A DNA stretch of 64,000 nt from Apostichopus japonicus (taxonomy: Eukaryota > Echinodermata > Holothuroidea > Aspidochirotida > Stichopodidae). Location: the NCBI RefSeq assembly GCF_037975245.1, contig NC_092569.1, positions 22,846,168 through 22,910,167 on the forward strand, given 5' to 3'. The translations under genes and the position numbers were made by a program. The notes under the pieces are model-generated. The model worked only from the letters and a program-made list of their open reading frames with translations, had not been told where the DNA came from and did not search any database. Positions 41,131 through 53,700 of this stretch are shown here, in pieces. Numbering within the stretch: the stretch's first letter is position 1; every line of letters starts with the position of its first letter.

Positions 41131-42664
41131 TACTACCAATCGGTATTATTTTCTTCAGCATATATCAATTTATGCAAAATAAAACACATTAGATTTGCAA
41201 CATATACACAATTTTAATCAAACATATAGTATCAAAGAAATAACCCCGGAAACGGGTTATTTTGCTCATAAAATAGTAATAATAAGCTAGGCTTAAAAAA
41301 ACTTTCGTGATAAACAGGAACACGATCATATCTGAATCGCAGCAAGAAAGGGGACTATATATATTTAATTATTTACCACAATCATAAAGTGAACACAGCT
41401 GACAATATCTACTTTTCTTTATATGATGTACTTCGAGAAGAGGTTTGGTTACTATAATGATTTGATTTGCAGAATTTGCAGAAAGATAATGAAGCAGATT
41501 GGAACTGTTTCCATATACGAACAGTAAACAATGGTTCAAACAGCGTTGGAAGTAATTGCATGGTAATTGAAAACTGAATGAAGATATTTCGAAGGAAATA
41601 TTTCTAGCGGTGACTGTCTTAAGCCGACAAACGTGAATTTAAAGAAATACGTACATGCCACTTTTTACATTACAAAATTACAGACATTTAATAAAACATG
41701 TGTGACATTAAATCGTCCCGAGGAAAAATTATAAGAAAAGTCGAAGACAAAACGTATCTATCTCAGACACCAATAAATATTCAATGGGAGGGCTATGGGC
41801 TTTTGCATATTTTTACCCTACTGGACAGTATCGCCGTACTGCATTTCACATTAATCGCATGATGTTGTTTATTGCGGTCTATTGATATAAGGCTATACAG
41901 TTAAAGGAGCTCCTCGACATGCATTTGATGTCTAGAACAATTGAACAACTGGCTTTTTGTTACCATTGATAATTCTGATCAATAATTACCAATGATGTAT
42001 GTTCACAACAATGCTTCCACAATAATAAATTTCAGAAATTATGTCATAGTGATACAATTATAAAACACATGGAAATAATAACATAATAAATATCAATAAT
42101 GATAAATGAATAGAATGTGTCTAGACCTTAGTCCTTAGTAGTCATAACAATTTGATGAATTTTAACAAGGCTAATGTCACCTAACTGAAGATCAGAAATA
42201 GAAATGGTGCATATGAATAAATAACTTAAAAAGTCTACAAACCAAAATATTTAATCAGATATATTCTTGTGAGGAAATAAGCCTTATCTCCCCCCCCCCT
42301 CTTTCTCTCTTATTATGTTCAACCCTTCTTCAATTGTTAATACATCTGATGTATATGTATATACGCTAGCTTGACATGCTGTGCTTCATTCTATTCCACA
42401 GATGAGAGAAGCAGTCCTGATGGTAAATTCTTGCGTTATCACCTGAATCACGAGTTCAGTACCAAAGAGAGGGACAACGATGCTTATAGTAATAACTGTG
42501 CGGTTAGTTATCACGGCGCATGGTGGTACGATGATTGCTATTATTCTAACCTCAACGGTGACTACCACGCCAGTTTAAATAGTGATTCTAGCATCTATTG
42601 TTATTATATCCCAGGACCGAATTATAACATCAAATATACTGAAATGAAGATTCGTCCAGCTTAA
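32719..42664 (+). CDS. FREP gene B: secreted FReD-TIL-TILa/EGF-FReD protein, 538 aa, 8 exons
   Basis: Exons: 32719-32796, 37895-37940, 38363-38535, 38791-39058, 39377-39588, 39894-40205, 40629-40893, 42402-42664. Total 1617 nt, 538 codons plus TAA. The first seven exon lengths are identical to genes A and C. The signal peptide differs from gene A's by a few residues (MISKFYSMFQVLFFLWTTSC). FReD1 has CSSNNSSGVFMIKPDG and GFGFLSHEFWLGNEK. The TIL domain starts at CPSNMDIDNC, and the TILa/EGF ends in CYCANGYRGDGVIC. FReD2 has KDCQEIYDDDSA, FGNLSTEFWLGNDK, ERDND at the calcium motif (Glu for the first Asp), NNCAVSYHGAWWYDDC, SNLNGDY and MKIRPA. Candidate polyadenylation signals AATAAA lie at 42769-42774 and 42941-42946. 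Secreted and lectin-like by homology; the ligand is unknown. Confidence 0.9.
32797..37894 (+). other. Gene B intron 1 (5.1 kb)
   Basis: It aligns with gene C intron 1 over nearly its full length and with gene A intron 1 in blocks. It contains a nested direct duplication (about 34047-34720 and 34784-35560, offset about 737 bp at the start). A C14 run lies at 37457-37470. No exon-like segment is seen. Confidence 0.75.
34047..35560. repeat. Nested direct duplication in gene B intron 1
   Basis: Both copies contain CTTAATCAGGCTTAGAAAAG, GAATAGACCAGCATACGTAA (34134 and 34872), GGCCACCAAT and TACTGTCAAATTAATTACTA. Copy 2 carries about 100 bp (around 35170-35290) absent from copy 1. The same two-copy arrangement occurs in gene C (about 52073-53585), while gene A has one copy (about 20700-21420). 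Confidence 0.85.
40894..42401 (+). other. Gene B intron 7 with B-specific TA microsatellite
   Basis: A 1508-nt intron before the terminal FReD exon; donor gtgggt, acceptor ttccacag. It aligns with gene C intron 7 throughout. A TA run (41051-41127) occupies the point where gene C simply reads gattcatagatattcac. A C-run lies near 42290-42299. Confidence 0.8.
41051..41127. repeat. (TA)n microsatellite, about 77 bp
   Basis: A pure TA run inside gene B intron 7, absent from the aligned position in gene C near 60016. Confidence 0.97.
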
Positions 42665-45600
42665 CCTGATAAAGGACATCACTACTGCTAAGGTTTTACA
42701 AGTAACAACTCATAAAACGAAGAATAACTGAAATTTCCGATCGTTACATTTAACGATTTACGATTTGAAATAAATGTTACATTGAACGATTTACGATTTG
42801 AAATAAATATTATATTAGATTACATTACGTGCTAAGTTGCAAAACACATTTTAAGTATCAAGATGACATTCTAGAATGTTCTTTTTCTCGTTTCTCTTAT
42901 GCGATAATTACCTCAAACAAGTAAAATGTAAATGTCAATTAATAAACGTGATAAATTATAAACAGTCTTTGTTTTTTTTGTTTTTTTTTCACATGCATGA
43001 CGATATATTATAAAGAGCCGAACCGCATCAAAGAATGTTAAAGTAAAACAGTCAATAAAAGCGATACTAAGATTCTATAAACTCCTGGAGAAGACACATC
43101 TATTAGCCCTCACAACTGACCAGTTTTGGAGAGGTTGAAGCGATGTAATAACAGATGCAAATATTTTAACAAACTGGTATATAACTAAGGAAGCGGATAT
43201 TGCCACAATATTTTTGAAAAACGATGAAAACAAGTTGACGGAATTTACGAAATACATTCGAAGTCACGAAGTTTAATCCAAATTACGAAAAAACTTTCGA
43301 TATTACAAAAAGATGGGCTTTTTTTGGCAGCATTACTCTTTAGTATTAAGCGCTTGTAAATGAAAAGAAATGAAACTGAAACCTTACTGAAGGCACAACC
43401 ACATATAAGATACTATTGAAAAACATGCAACAGAGAATAATTTAATCCTCATAGGTTTACTATTAAGCACGATTAATATAAACCGTTTACCGAAACAAGA
43501 TTACAATAGCACAGATTATTCTGCTGCTTTATATTTAATGTAAGATCTATTTTCCTTATGCTCTTCTTCATTCGTTATATGGATTCAATGTAATCTTGTC
43601 TTTTCTTTTGTTTGTATACATTGTAAAAAGATAAAGAAAAAGGAAATGTATCATATGACACATATAAACAGTAGGGCAATGGAATATCCAAGGAATTTGT
43701 TGCTAATTTATTGTGTGTATCACAGTTCTGACAAAAGTCACAGCTACGTTTAAAAATAAGGAAGTAGTATAGGCAGAATTTCGGTTTATTTGTTAAACAC
43801 GATTGTCATAAGTCACTAACGTTCTGAACTTACAGTTTTCCGTAACTGCTTGCCTACACTCTCGCAACCACAGCCTGCATATCATCAAGTTAAAGTCTGG
43901 AAAGCTAAAGGAGAAATTTAATACAAGACAGTGAACTTACTGATTGTCTTTTGCAGCCAGAAATATTAAACTGAATTATTTTTTTGCTGTCAATGTAAAT
44001 CAGTTCTTGTCGAAAATTAGACAACTTATAGTGAATTTATCGCTGAAATTCGCCCCGCATTGACATATTGATCATTATCAATCGCCGTTGCGTCTGTTTT
44101 AAGTTAACCATAAACATAATTGAAGAGGTGACATAATATTTTCTCTGATAAGTCTTGTTCCGCTACGAGATCCGATGTGACATTATATGGGAAGCAAATA
44201 CTTTTATTTTTCGTTTTCAAATCAGCAATCCGTTCATGTCTTATATGTTTCGTAACGAGTAAAGACAGGGATGCTAATTTCAACATAAATGACTGGACAA
44301 GGAAAACACTGAAGAAATTAGTGCGAAGGGAGCGCCTCGGCGCAAATTCTTTATCGGGTGGGGGCAAGGGGAGCCCAAGGGCCGACACATATCAGAAATC
44401 TTCAAGTTTGCTTCTGTTTGGTAACTAAATTAATATTTCGGTCACACATATATTTTAACAAAAGTCACACCTGGCAATTGTTTAAACTTAAATTAAAAAA
44501 GACTTATCAATTTAATAACCGGGCGTAACTTGGAACCTTTACAATGATTGATAAAATCGAATCTTAAACCAAAAACGGAAGCATTCTCAAAATATACACA
44601 CAGATAGCATCATCTTGTTTTACAGATGTCTACAACATGCACACGTATGGATCATTAGTAAATCTAAAAGCACCATTACGTATCTGTGCACATTCAATGT
44701 GCACATTCAATGTATACATAGAACATATTAATTAAAGATACTTCAGAGCCGTAGTCAGAGAAGAATATGTAGGAGGCATTGGAGTGAAACAGTATGTTTC
44801 TTACAAGTGTTAGATGGTGTTGACTTGGATGTGCGTATTTACCAGGTTTATAAAAGACATAATTAAAGGGTAGTCAATCTTCCAAAAGGGATCATCATGA
44901 CACTATCTAAGCGGAGCAAGACACTTTTTTTTCGGTAAATGGCACTTTCCAGGCCTTGTAAGTTGCATCTAAACATTATTATTTTTGAGATCTCATGTTC
45001 TTTCCATGACACTTAAATAAAAATCCCTTCGTAGAGTAAAAATAGGACTTTACATTACTTCTTAGGCTCTAATTGCGTAGTTTGTATTATCATTATTTGT
45101 TTCACGTACCAAAGGAGGAACCAAAGATTGGGAAGGGGCAAATTAACTGATTGGGGCACAGTATTTTTAATTGAATAATCGGAGAATTGATAAAGAAGCT
45201 AACAACGAAACATCTAGGAAATAAACTGACACTAGGAGAGCTGACCCCCCCCCTCGCCCAAAAGGCTACAAACATGAACTTGACATCAGTTAACTTAACC
45301 ATAAATCAAATATTTTGTGAACATATGTACATAACTAGTAAATTAAAACTTGAGGTATAATGAGTAACTTGTTTAATTATCATAACAACATGGCTAGCAG
45401 CTTAGCACCCATGCTAAGCACCATATATATATGTCTCAAAACTCCGTTAAATATAAAATTATCTCAAAAACACTTAAAACTATCATGAGTGGCATTGTTA
45501 ACCAAACTTAGCACATAGTATACTGTACATATCGTGTTATATTGCTGTACGTGATATTACAACATACTATAAAATGTAAAAATTATACACTGCAGAAAGG

Positions 45601-45779
45601 AGAATAGCGAATTCTGCAGGCGTTCATTATTTGCTGCTTTTAGCATAACGCATGAGCGTTATATGGGCGCGTTTCCTTGTTTAAATTACGCTACAAAGGA
45701 CATCCGTAATTCGTACGTGCCACCTGCCCCGACCCTCCCCTCCCCTCATGATTGACGACCTTTAGCAAAGAAAAGGGCT

Positions 45780-46180
45780 TCCCTTTTTTCACGTCCATAT
45801 CCGTGTCCAAGGTTTCAGACTTCCTTGTTCTGTTATCTACGGACGTTGTTAAGTAGCAGATCTCATGAAAAGTCTTCCGTATTATGTATACAGTATTTAT
45901 CACGTTATGAAATGTACCAATGCATTTAGTGAATAATTTGTAGTACCAAAGATGGAAACAATAATTTACTGTACGTTTTAATTTACAGGCAGTATTTCTA
46001 GCTACCCGTTAGTAGGTGAAAGCCATTGTCAACTTGTAATACAGACAAGAGCAGGTCTCTGTGGAAGACAATACGCTATCATCAAGATGTATTGTTATAA
46101 ATTGTATCGTTACTTCGAGTTTCATGTTTGCTTTGGACAGCCGGCTTCCTCCATTCAAGTAATATATTAGATATCTAAAA
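45780..46180 (+). pseudogene. Remnant of a FREP first exon and its upstream segment
   Basis: The segment aligns with the upstream/first-exon region of genes A-C: CCATATCCGTGTCCAAGG, GACTTCCTTGTTCT, then GTGAAAGCCATTGTCAACTTG. It ends with TTTGCTTTGGACAGCCGGCTTCC, shown here only as TTTGCTTTGGACAGCCG, matching the signal-peptide exon's TTTCTTTGGACAACTAG. The nearest ATG (46087) is out of frame with the hydrophobic part, and the donor region reads aagtaata rather than gtaagt. A decayed first exon. Confidence 0.6.
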
Positions 46181-46979
46181 CTTAACTCGAACTTATAACC
46201 ACATTGTTCACTGAGACAGATTCATTAACACTTAAAATTGAAATCAACAGACAACATGTGTATACTTGTTCCAAAAATATATTAGATGTAAGATAAATAT
46301 TTTCTTTGGTATTTGATAAGATAATCTTTAGAATTGTGTCAGTATGCAAAGTCGGTAATAATTGATAACATCAGATTTACCCTTTGTAAGAAACATGACA
46401 CCAAAAGTTGACTTAACAGTACCGAACTTAACTTCTGTAAAACACTTTAGACTTTATCTTAATATATAAAAACTTCAATAAAAAAAGTGAAAAAGGTTTA
46501 AAGATACCAACATTTCTTTTGATGTACAAAACAGATAGAAAAAAGAAAACAATAATATTATCAGTGCACATTTATATTTTAAGCCAGATAGAGATATCAA
46601 AATTGTCCAATTTGATTTAAATACATGCAATATGGTGGAAAGAAACGTTTCATCAAGTGACTGCCATAATGTTTAGTATGAAGGATAAAATAGCAAAGAA
46701 AAATGAATGACCTTTCTCATAATGAAAACAAATTAAGGAAGCGCGGGAAAAACGTGATTTACTCTATGTAAAATATTTAATATAATTACATAAGTAAAAT
46801 AAAATAGGTATCAACATAAAAAGTAACAACACGAGAAACGTTTAATTATATGTATGGACTAAACTCGCTAATGCTATCTTTAAAACGAATTTTAAATAAT
46901 GCTGCCAATTTAATGTTCTCCAGTTGTGTTAAGGTAATTGTACTACTTTTTTAGATTTTTGTGATATTTATCTTTACAG

Positions 46980-47220
46980 ATCAACAGAGCACTCCCAATG
47001 GTTATGCTCTAACGTATCATAGGAACCAACAGTTCTCAACAAAGGACCAAGACAATGATGCTTATAGTGGTAACCTTGCGACTTATTATCTTGGTGCCTG
47101 GTAGTACAATAGCTGTTATTATTCTAAACTGAACGGTCGCTTTTATTGGTATTACATTCCGAGAGTTATAGTTACCTTCAATTTGTAGAGATGAAATTTG
47201 TTCAGTCTAAAAAAAGATAA
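46980..47220 (+). pseudogene. Remnant of a FREP terminal (FReD C-terminal) exon
   Basis: The acceptor tctttacag is preserved. Reading in phase 1 as in the intact genes gives [20 protein letters not shown], then [17 protein letters not shown], then a TAG (47102-47104) where the second Trp of WWY should be. The conserved NCA Cys is Leu. After KLNGRFYWYYIP a one-base shift is needed to recover FVEMKFVQS, which matches YTEMKIRPA. With the first-exon remnant about 0.8 kb upstream and no sign of exons 2-7 between them, this is a collapsed fifth gene. Confidence 0.85.
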
Positions 47221-47681
47221 ATTGCGATCAACATATTTACCCTTAACTCTAGACAAAACGATTCCCTTATGAGACTCTGAAAGACGGAACTTTTTGTTTG
47301 AGAAAAGGAACTTAATCTATTAGATCACAAAAAAATCTTTGGAATGTTTTACATTCCTGTAACTTTAGCATAACTGTCATGCTTTCATGGTTTTTTATGG
47401 AGTTCATACAATTCATTCATTTTAAAAACATTCTGGTTATTTCACGATTGCTTCATTTCAAGATACATTTACAAAACTATTGATATTAAGATTATCATGA
47501 TTGTTATTCTTACCATTTTTGCAAGACTATGCTACATTATCTGTAATGTAACTTGACGTAAATCAATATAAAAGTCAGAGAAAAATAAATAAATGTTGCT
47601 TCCTGTGTGTTCAAAATTAATGTGTCGTCCTTCATAAATTAGTTTACGTTCTTATTGCTTCACTTTTATGGAAGGTGACTC

Positions 47682-47701
47682 GGGGGAGGGGGGGGGGGGG
47701 G
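47682..47701 (+). repeat. Poly-G run
   Basis: About 20 bases of almost pure G (one A). This is a possible quadruplex-forming or assembly-sensitive tract, with no gene nearby. Confidence 0.85.
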
Positions 47702-49572
47702 CTCGGGAGTTTGCAGGGGACGCAATTGATTTACATGTTCTTTGTACTTTGTCGGAAGCTATCATGTAACACACCGTTGGCAGTGACAATAAAAATTGAA
47801 AACCCAGCTCCTGCTAAATCAAATAAAAAATCAGAAAAGAGGAAATAAAATATTCATAAATCAACTAAGACAAATAAATGAATACCACAAGATTACGTCA
47901 CAGAAGGTCAAATATATATGCATAAGTTCAAAGACTTGAAGGAAAACTTCGAATATAAGTTTTACCAAAAATAAGCATTCCCTAATATTCAACAACAATA
48001 GATCACTTGAAATATAAAATGTGAAATATTAAAACTTCAGTATCTTTCCATTTTGAACGATAACTAGGCAACAACTCAAAGCGCCAAGTTTTCATCTTCT
48101 GCAAATTTGTAAAAAAAAACTGATGTAATGCATGTGCAAAACAAGATTCCCATAAGTTTGATGCGTATGTCGAGATGTTAATAAATATAATAGATTCCCA
48201 CATTTTACCGTTTTGCACCGACAGAGTTTATATTTGAGAGCTTTTATTTTATATAATTGACTTTTTGAATGGGAATACCGAGAATAAACATTTTCAAGAC
48301 TAGAGTTTCTCACCAACCGATATTTGCATAATGTGCATAATACCGTTTTACCGCAGCTTTACTCCATGTTCTACTCTCCAAGGAAAGGACGTTTCTAAGC
48401 TTCAGCCCTTAAAAGCATTAACACTGGTCCGGCTTATAATTCAGTGACATTTAAAGCAATGAAACATATGATTTGGGAGGCCTTGGGTACGATCCCTGAC
48501 CGTCAAAAGAAAGGTGGGTTCTAGTTTGGTGTTGGTTTTATTTATTTAGCTATTCTGTTGTTTTTATCAATTTTATTACTAATGCTTACTTCTTACTAAT
48601 GCGTGGCGACGGGGAGTAAGTTCATTCAAAGAGCCAAATCCTTTAAGCGGAATGCAGCGACTTCAATGAGTAGTTACCCTGAACAAGGAAAGCAGAGCAA
48701 TGTTAGCAAGACATTTCATAAACATATAGCAGAAGCAGAATAATAGGGGCGACATACTTAGCAGTCGTTATTAGAAGTTAACTCACTACATACTTAAACA
48801 CAGTTCGACAAACTGCCCCGTATTTTTTGGATAAGATTTGTTTGTAACACTGAAATGCCATCCAGTGCTTCGATTAGTAATACGTTAGTATAGAATCAGT
48901 GAGCATTTCACATGCCTTCCAATGCGTGGTACTTCATTACTTCATAAGTTATACGAGATTCAGTTTATTCAAGTCAAAACTTTCGTGAGCGAATAACAAA
49001 CGGTTGTCCAAGTTTAACCATGGCTTACCTACACGTATTGGTCTTGTAGATGTTTACGCAAGAATTTGTATTGTAATACAAGCAAACTTTATGCAAATAA
49101 AGAAAACTGAATCCAATGAAATAATAATGAATCCTTAATATTAAATATATAACTGAAATGTTTGTTTTGTAAATCGAAAAATGTTGACACTTTATCAGCA
49201 GAGAGTTGGGACGTGGAAGTTTAATACCTTCCCACTCGAATGACCACCAGAAAAAAAACACTAACTTGTTTAATCGGTAAGACTGTCTTTTATCTGTTTA
49301 AGATGATATTTTTTGTTTGGATTTGTAACACAGAATATAAACAAACAGCAAGACAAAAATTTAGACAACGAGCTCTTGATTTCAAGGATTTACTGCCGGC
49401 GAACACACCATCGTATACATGACTTAAAGGTTAATGAATCACTATTAAAATAATTTGTTCTCAATTCCCAATATTTATTCACTCATTAACGTTCATATAA
49501 CATACATAATATTACAATACTTCGAATGAAAGTTCATTTATTGAAATTAAACACTAGTGTGCTAAGGCTTTC

Positions 49573-49693
49573 TGGTCACTTCGCCCAACAACCATTTCGC
49601 CCAACTGCCATTTCGCCCAACCAGCATGGTCATTTCGCCCAACCAGCCTGGTCATTTCGCCAAATCAGCCTGGTCATTTCGCCTAACCAGCCA
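49573..49693. repeat. TTTCGCCCAA minisatellite
   Basis: Six or so imperfect copies of a TTTCGCCCAA core, spaced by CCAGC(A/C)TGGTCA or shorter spacers. It lies about 1.06 kb upstream of the gene C start codon. The aligned upstream DNA of genes A and B lacks it. Confidence 0.85.
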
Positions 49694-50074
49694 TTTTTCC
49701 TACAGGAAAGCCTATTGCCTATAACCTATGAAAGGTGATTGTATGTGGTCACAGCGCAAAATGCAGGAAAAATCTTTTGTTCTCCTGCTTATTTGCTTAA
49801 ATCATGAACATGTATAGCTTCTTGAATAACGATACCAAGTTAATTTTCCAGGACCAAAACTTACCATTTTTAATATAAATAATAACTCTGGCAAAGAGAA
49901 ATTTTTAAAATTAATTCCAACTAAGCTTGTCAGACCTATTGAAGTCTTCACACCCATGTATTGATATTCAACTCATAAAGTACCGATGTCCACAAAACAC
50001 TGCAGACTTTGATGTAGGTGTTTATAGTTGGATGTAATTGTTAATCGTTTGAGTCCCTTTCATATTAATTTTTA

Positions 50075-50750
50075 TATGATGATTGCTAGTCTTACTTTTT
50101 CATCAGAATAGCCCTGCTAGCAATATACAGTTAGGTGATTTACTGCCTTTACTTTACTGTCAGCGCATATCGTAGTTCTTTCATCTTTTCGTCAGGGCGT
50201 TAACAAAAAGTGCAGGGTTTGACGGGAATTAGAACCCCTAGAAGTCCTAGATTGGCTTCCCATAAACCTCAACCCTTTTCTCTACAGTTAAGGTTTAATC
50301 TGAATACAGAAATATTTAATTAAAGTAATTTAAATCATATTTATTTCAACCACGGCTATGTAGCTTTACGTTATGGACTTAACTGAAAATCACAGTTTTG
50401 TTTTCCGAAAGAGATCACGAGGGGAAGAATCATATCAAGATGGCTGACTCATAGTTTGTACTGTACGATATCAGTAGTCTCGATATCCGTGTCCAAAGAT
50501 GTTTGACTTCCTTGTTCTTCGGTCTACCGACGCTGGTAAGAGGCAAAATTTAGCGTAAAGTGGGAGCTATAAACTATCATTTTACTATAATGCATTTTCC
50601 AAATGAGTTAACAATGTTCTGTATGTTCTACCGTACATTCTAAATTACTCGATACAAGGTACGTTATGTCATCGACAGAGGTGAAAGTCATTATCAACTT
50701 GAATTCAGAGAAGGGCGAGTCACCAGAAAAGATTTCACTCTTTCGTCAAA
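50075..50750 (+). promoter_or_regulatory. Conserved upstream / 5' UTR segment of gene C
   Basis: Aligns with the gene A and gene B upstream segments, closest to B. It contains TTTTCCGAAAGAGATCACGAG at about 50401-50421 and the same run-in to the ATG as gene B. An upstream ATG at about 50374 opens a short frame ending in TGA. The regulatory role is inferred only from conservation between duplicates. Confidence 0.45.
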
Positions 50751-53700
50751 ATGATCAGCAAGTTTTATTCAATGTTTCAAGTTTTATTTTTTCTTTGGAC
50801 AACTAGCTGCCTCGTTTGTCGTGAATCGGTAAGTTCTAGTACGTTTATATATTTTTAAATCTTCGGTCATATGCCGTAGTATAGGTATTCCAATGTACTT
50901 GCTCGGTAACAGAAATTTTTAGTAAAGTTATGATTGTTCAAAAGATGGTATAAGATATTGGTAATGGAGACATCATAATTCCTCAAATTACAGATTACAA
51001 TTTTCATCTCTGTATAGAAACAAAAATGATGGTCTGTATCAAAAGTGCGTGGAAAAAATTCAGCAAAGTAATAATAAATGCAAAATATATGTCAGTGATT
51101 AGAGTTAACTCAGATCGGGTATACCTTATTCAAATTAAATTAAGTACTTTCAAGTTATTTTTAACTCCCCACAAAAGGTTTTTGAACTTGAACCCAAAGA
51201 AAATCTAATAAATCTTTAACAGCACTCCTTTTCGACTATATTTTAACAAATCAAGATTTAAAAAAAAAGATATTCAAAAATCATTATTTATTATATTGTT
51301 TGCAAAGATATTTGAAATTAGATTTAAATTAGATTAAATCTCATGCTTTCAAGTTCCTATGTTTTACATTTATCTCAGAAATTAAAAGCGTAAACTTTTA
51401 GACGTTCTGCAATGTATTGAAGAAGCCACTATTCTTTATGTAAAATAAAGGTGTTAGATGAAAGATCGAATATTAAGGATGGGTTGTTTTTCAAATAAGA
51501 AAATTTAATATTAATAGTAACTTATTAACGCTCTAGAAACATTTAAGACATAAACTTGGAGTGACACATTCAAAGTTCTTTTAATATTATAAGTATAAAA
51601 GTTGTATAAAATATGAAGCTCATGTTGTTTTATTAATTCATAAATAAATTAACCTGTAAATGATATAGCTCCCTCACAGGTACAACTTCAGAACTTTAAA
51701 TGATATCAGACATAATGCAGACTGTCATAAATGCAAGTTTAACCTAAATTATTAAATCAAACTACGATATTTTCAATTATATTAATAGAAACGTTTTAGC
51801 TAAGATTTACATGGCCATACTTTGAATAACTCGCTTCAGTTTCTTAACTTTATAATAATTAACGAGAAAAAAATGTTTTTAATTAAAATATTACTCTTTA
51901 AGTTTTCATCCGTCGACTTAAATTCACATTGAAACTTATTATTTACTATAATGCTACCAATTTTGTATTCCGAAGATAAAATATAAGATTTTCTTTAGTG
52001 AAGAGTAATCTATCAATTTCAATTAAGCAATGAATACATAACAAAGTTAAATATTATTCATTTTTTCATTTATCATTGAATATCTTAATTAGGCTTAGAA
52101 AAGGTAAGGATGACAGAAGTCAGAACGTAAACAAAACATGTTCTTCAATTTTAAACAAAAGAATAGACCAGCATACGTAAAATGTATCTCGTCGTAATAT
52201 CACCTATCAAATCATATTTTGTGTGTAGCTTCAAGAAAGAAGAATATTCTATAAATACTTTAAAAAACAAATTGTAAAAAATCAATGTTTTGTAAAAAGG
52301 ACCTTTCTTTGTGACTTAAAGTTAAAAGTTCGGTGGCTAAATTCTTTTTTTTGTAATAAAACATTTTTGGCCACCAATAATTTGTCAAACATAAAACAGT
52401 CTCGTCAATATGAGTTTTTTTGAGGAAATTATTAATTCCTAATTAGTCTTGGAAATGAGACAAAACAAAACGAAACTTAGTCTAGGTAACGAAACGGAGG
52501 AAAAGTGTACTGTCAAAATAATTACTAGGAGTAAAGCGTTCAACCATATACTTGTAAGATAAAGTATTCCGCAACGTAATTTGCAACCATGTTAATGTAG
52601 GTCTATACTTATTCATATTTGATCTTTCATTTAGCTACAACAGTATGTGATTTGTGGTTATGTTCGCGTATTGTTCCACAATTTCCCATCATGAAAAAAT
52701 GTATTTTATTTACAAACAAAAGTCACGAGATCCTAAGTAAATGAGTCAATTAAATTTCACCTTCTAAACTTCGAGAGCCATTGGCATTCATTCTTCACAG
52801 CTGCCCCTTCATTGAATGTCTTAATCAGGCTTAGAAAAGCTAAGGATGACAGAAGTCAGAACGTAAATGAAACATGTTCTTCAATTTAAAATAAAAGAAT
52901 AGACCAGCATACGTAAAATGTATCTCGTCGTAATATCATCTATCAAATAATATTTTGTGTGCAGCTTCAAGAAAGTAGAATATTCTATTAAAACTCAAAC
53001 AAAAAATTATTGTAAAAATCGAAAGCAATGTTTTGTAAAAAGGACCCTTTCTTTGTCACTTAAAGTTAAAGGTTCGGTGACTATTTTATTTTTGTTTTTA
53101 TTAAAACTTTTTTGGCCACCAATAATTTGTCAAACATAAAACAGTCTCGTCAATATGAGTTTTTTAAGGAAATAATCAATTCCTACTTAGTCTTGGTAGG
53201 GATCGGTATAACGTCATTATATTTTCAAATATTAAGTTCCTGTGGGACTTGCTTCACCAGAGCAAAGCTATGTCAATCGTAGGTAAGCTGCGAATTGCGA
53301 CCTTCGTTTCAGGACACACAAAAAATAGAAACGGACGAAAAGTGTACTGTCAAATTAATTACTAAGGGTAATACGTTCAACTATATACTTTTAAGATAAA
53401 GTATTCCGCAACGTCATATGGAACCATGTTGATGTAGGCCTATACTTATTAATATTTGTTCTTCCTTTCATTTATCTACAAAAGTATGTGAGTTGTGGTT
53501 ATTTTTGCGTATTGTTCCATAATTTCCCACTCTGATAAGATTTTTTTTATTTACAAACAAAATCAGGAGATCCTAAGTAAATGTAAAACATTGATGTGTA
53601 CTATAAATAGAAAGAAAACACATATTTTGCTTAATTTCAATGATTTTAACAAATCATTATTTGTCTAATATTTGTATGAGTATTTATCATAGCTCATACA

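Larger units (their letters stand above)
42665..50750. other. Gene B to gene C intergenic region
   Basis: About 42665-44400 aligns with the gene C 3' flank (61551-63350). A decayed FREP copy lies at about 45780-47220. A G-rich run is at 47682-47701, a TTTCGCCCAA minisatellite at about 49573-49693, and gene C's upstream segment runs from about 48835. No intact gene is seen. Confidence 0.65.
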
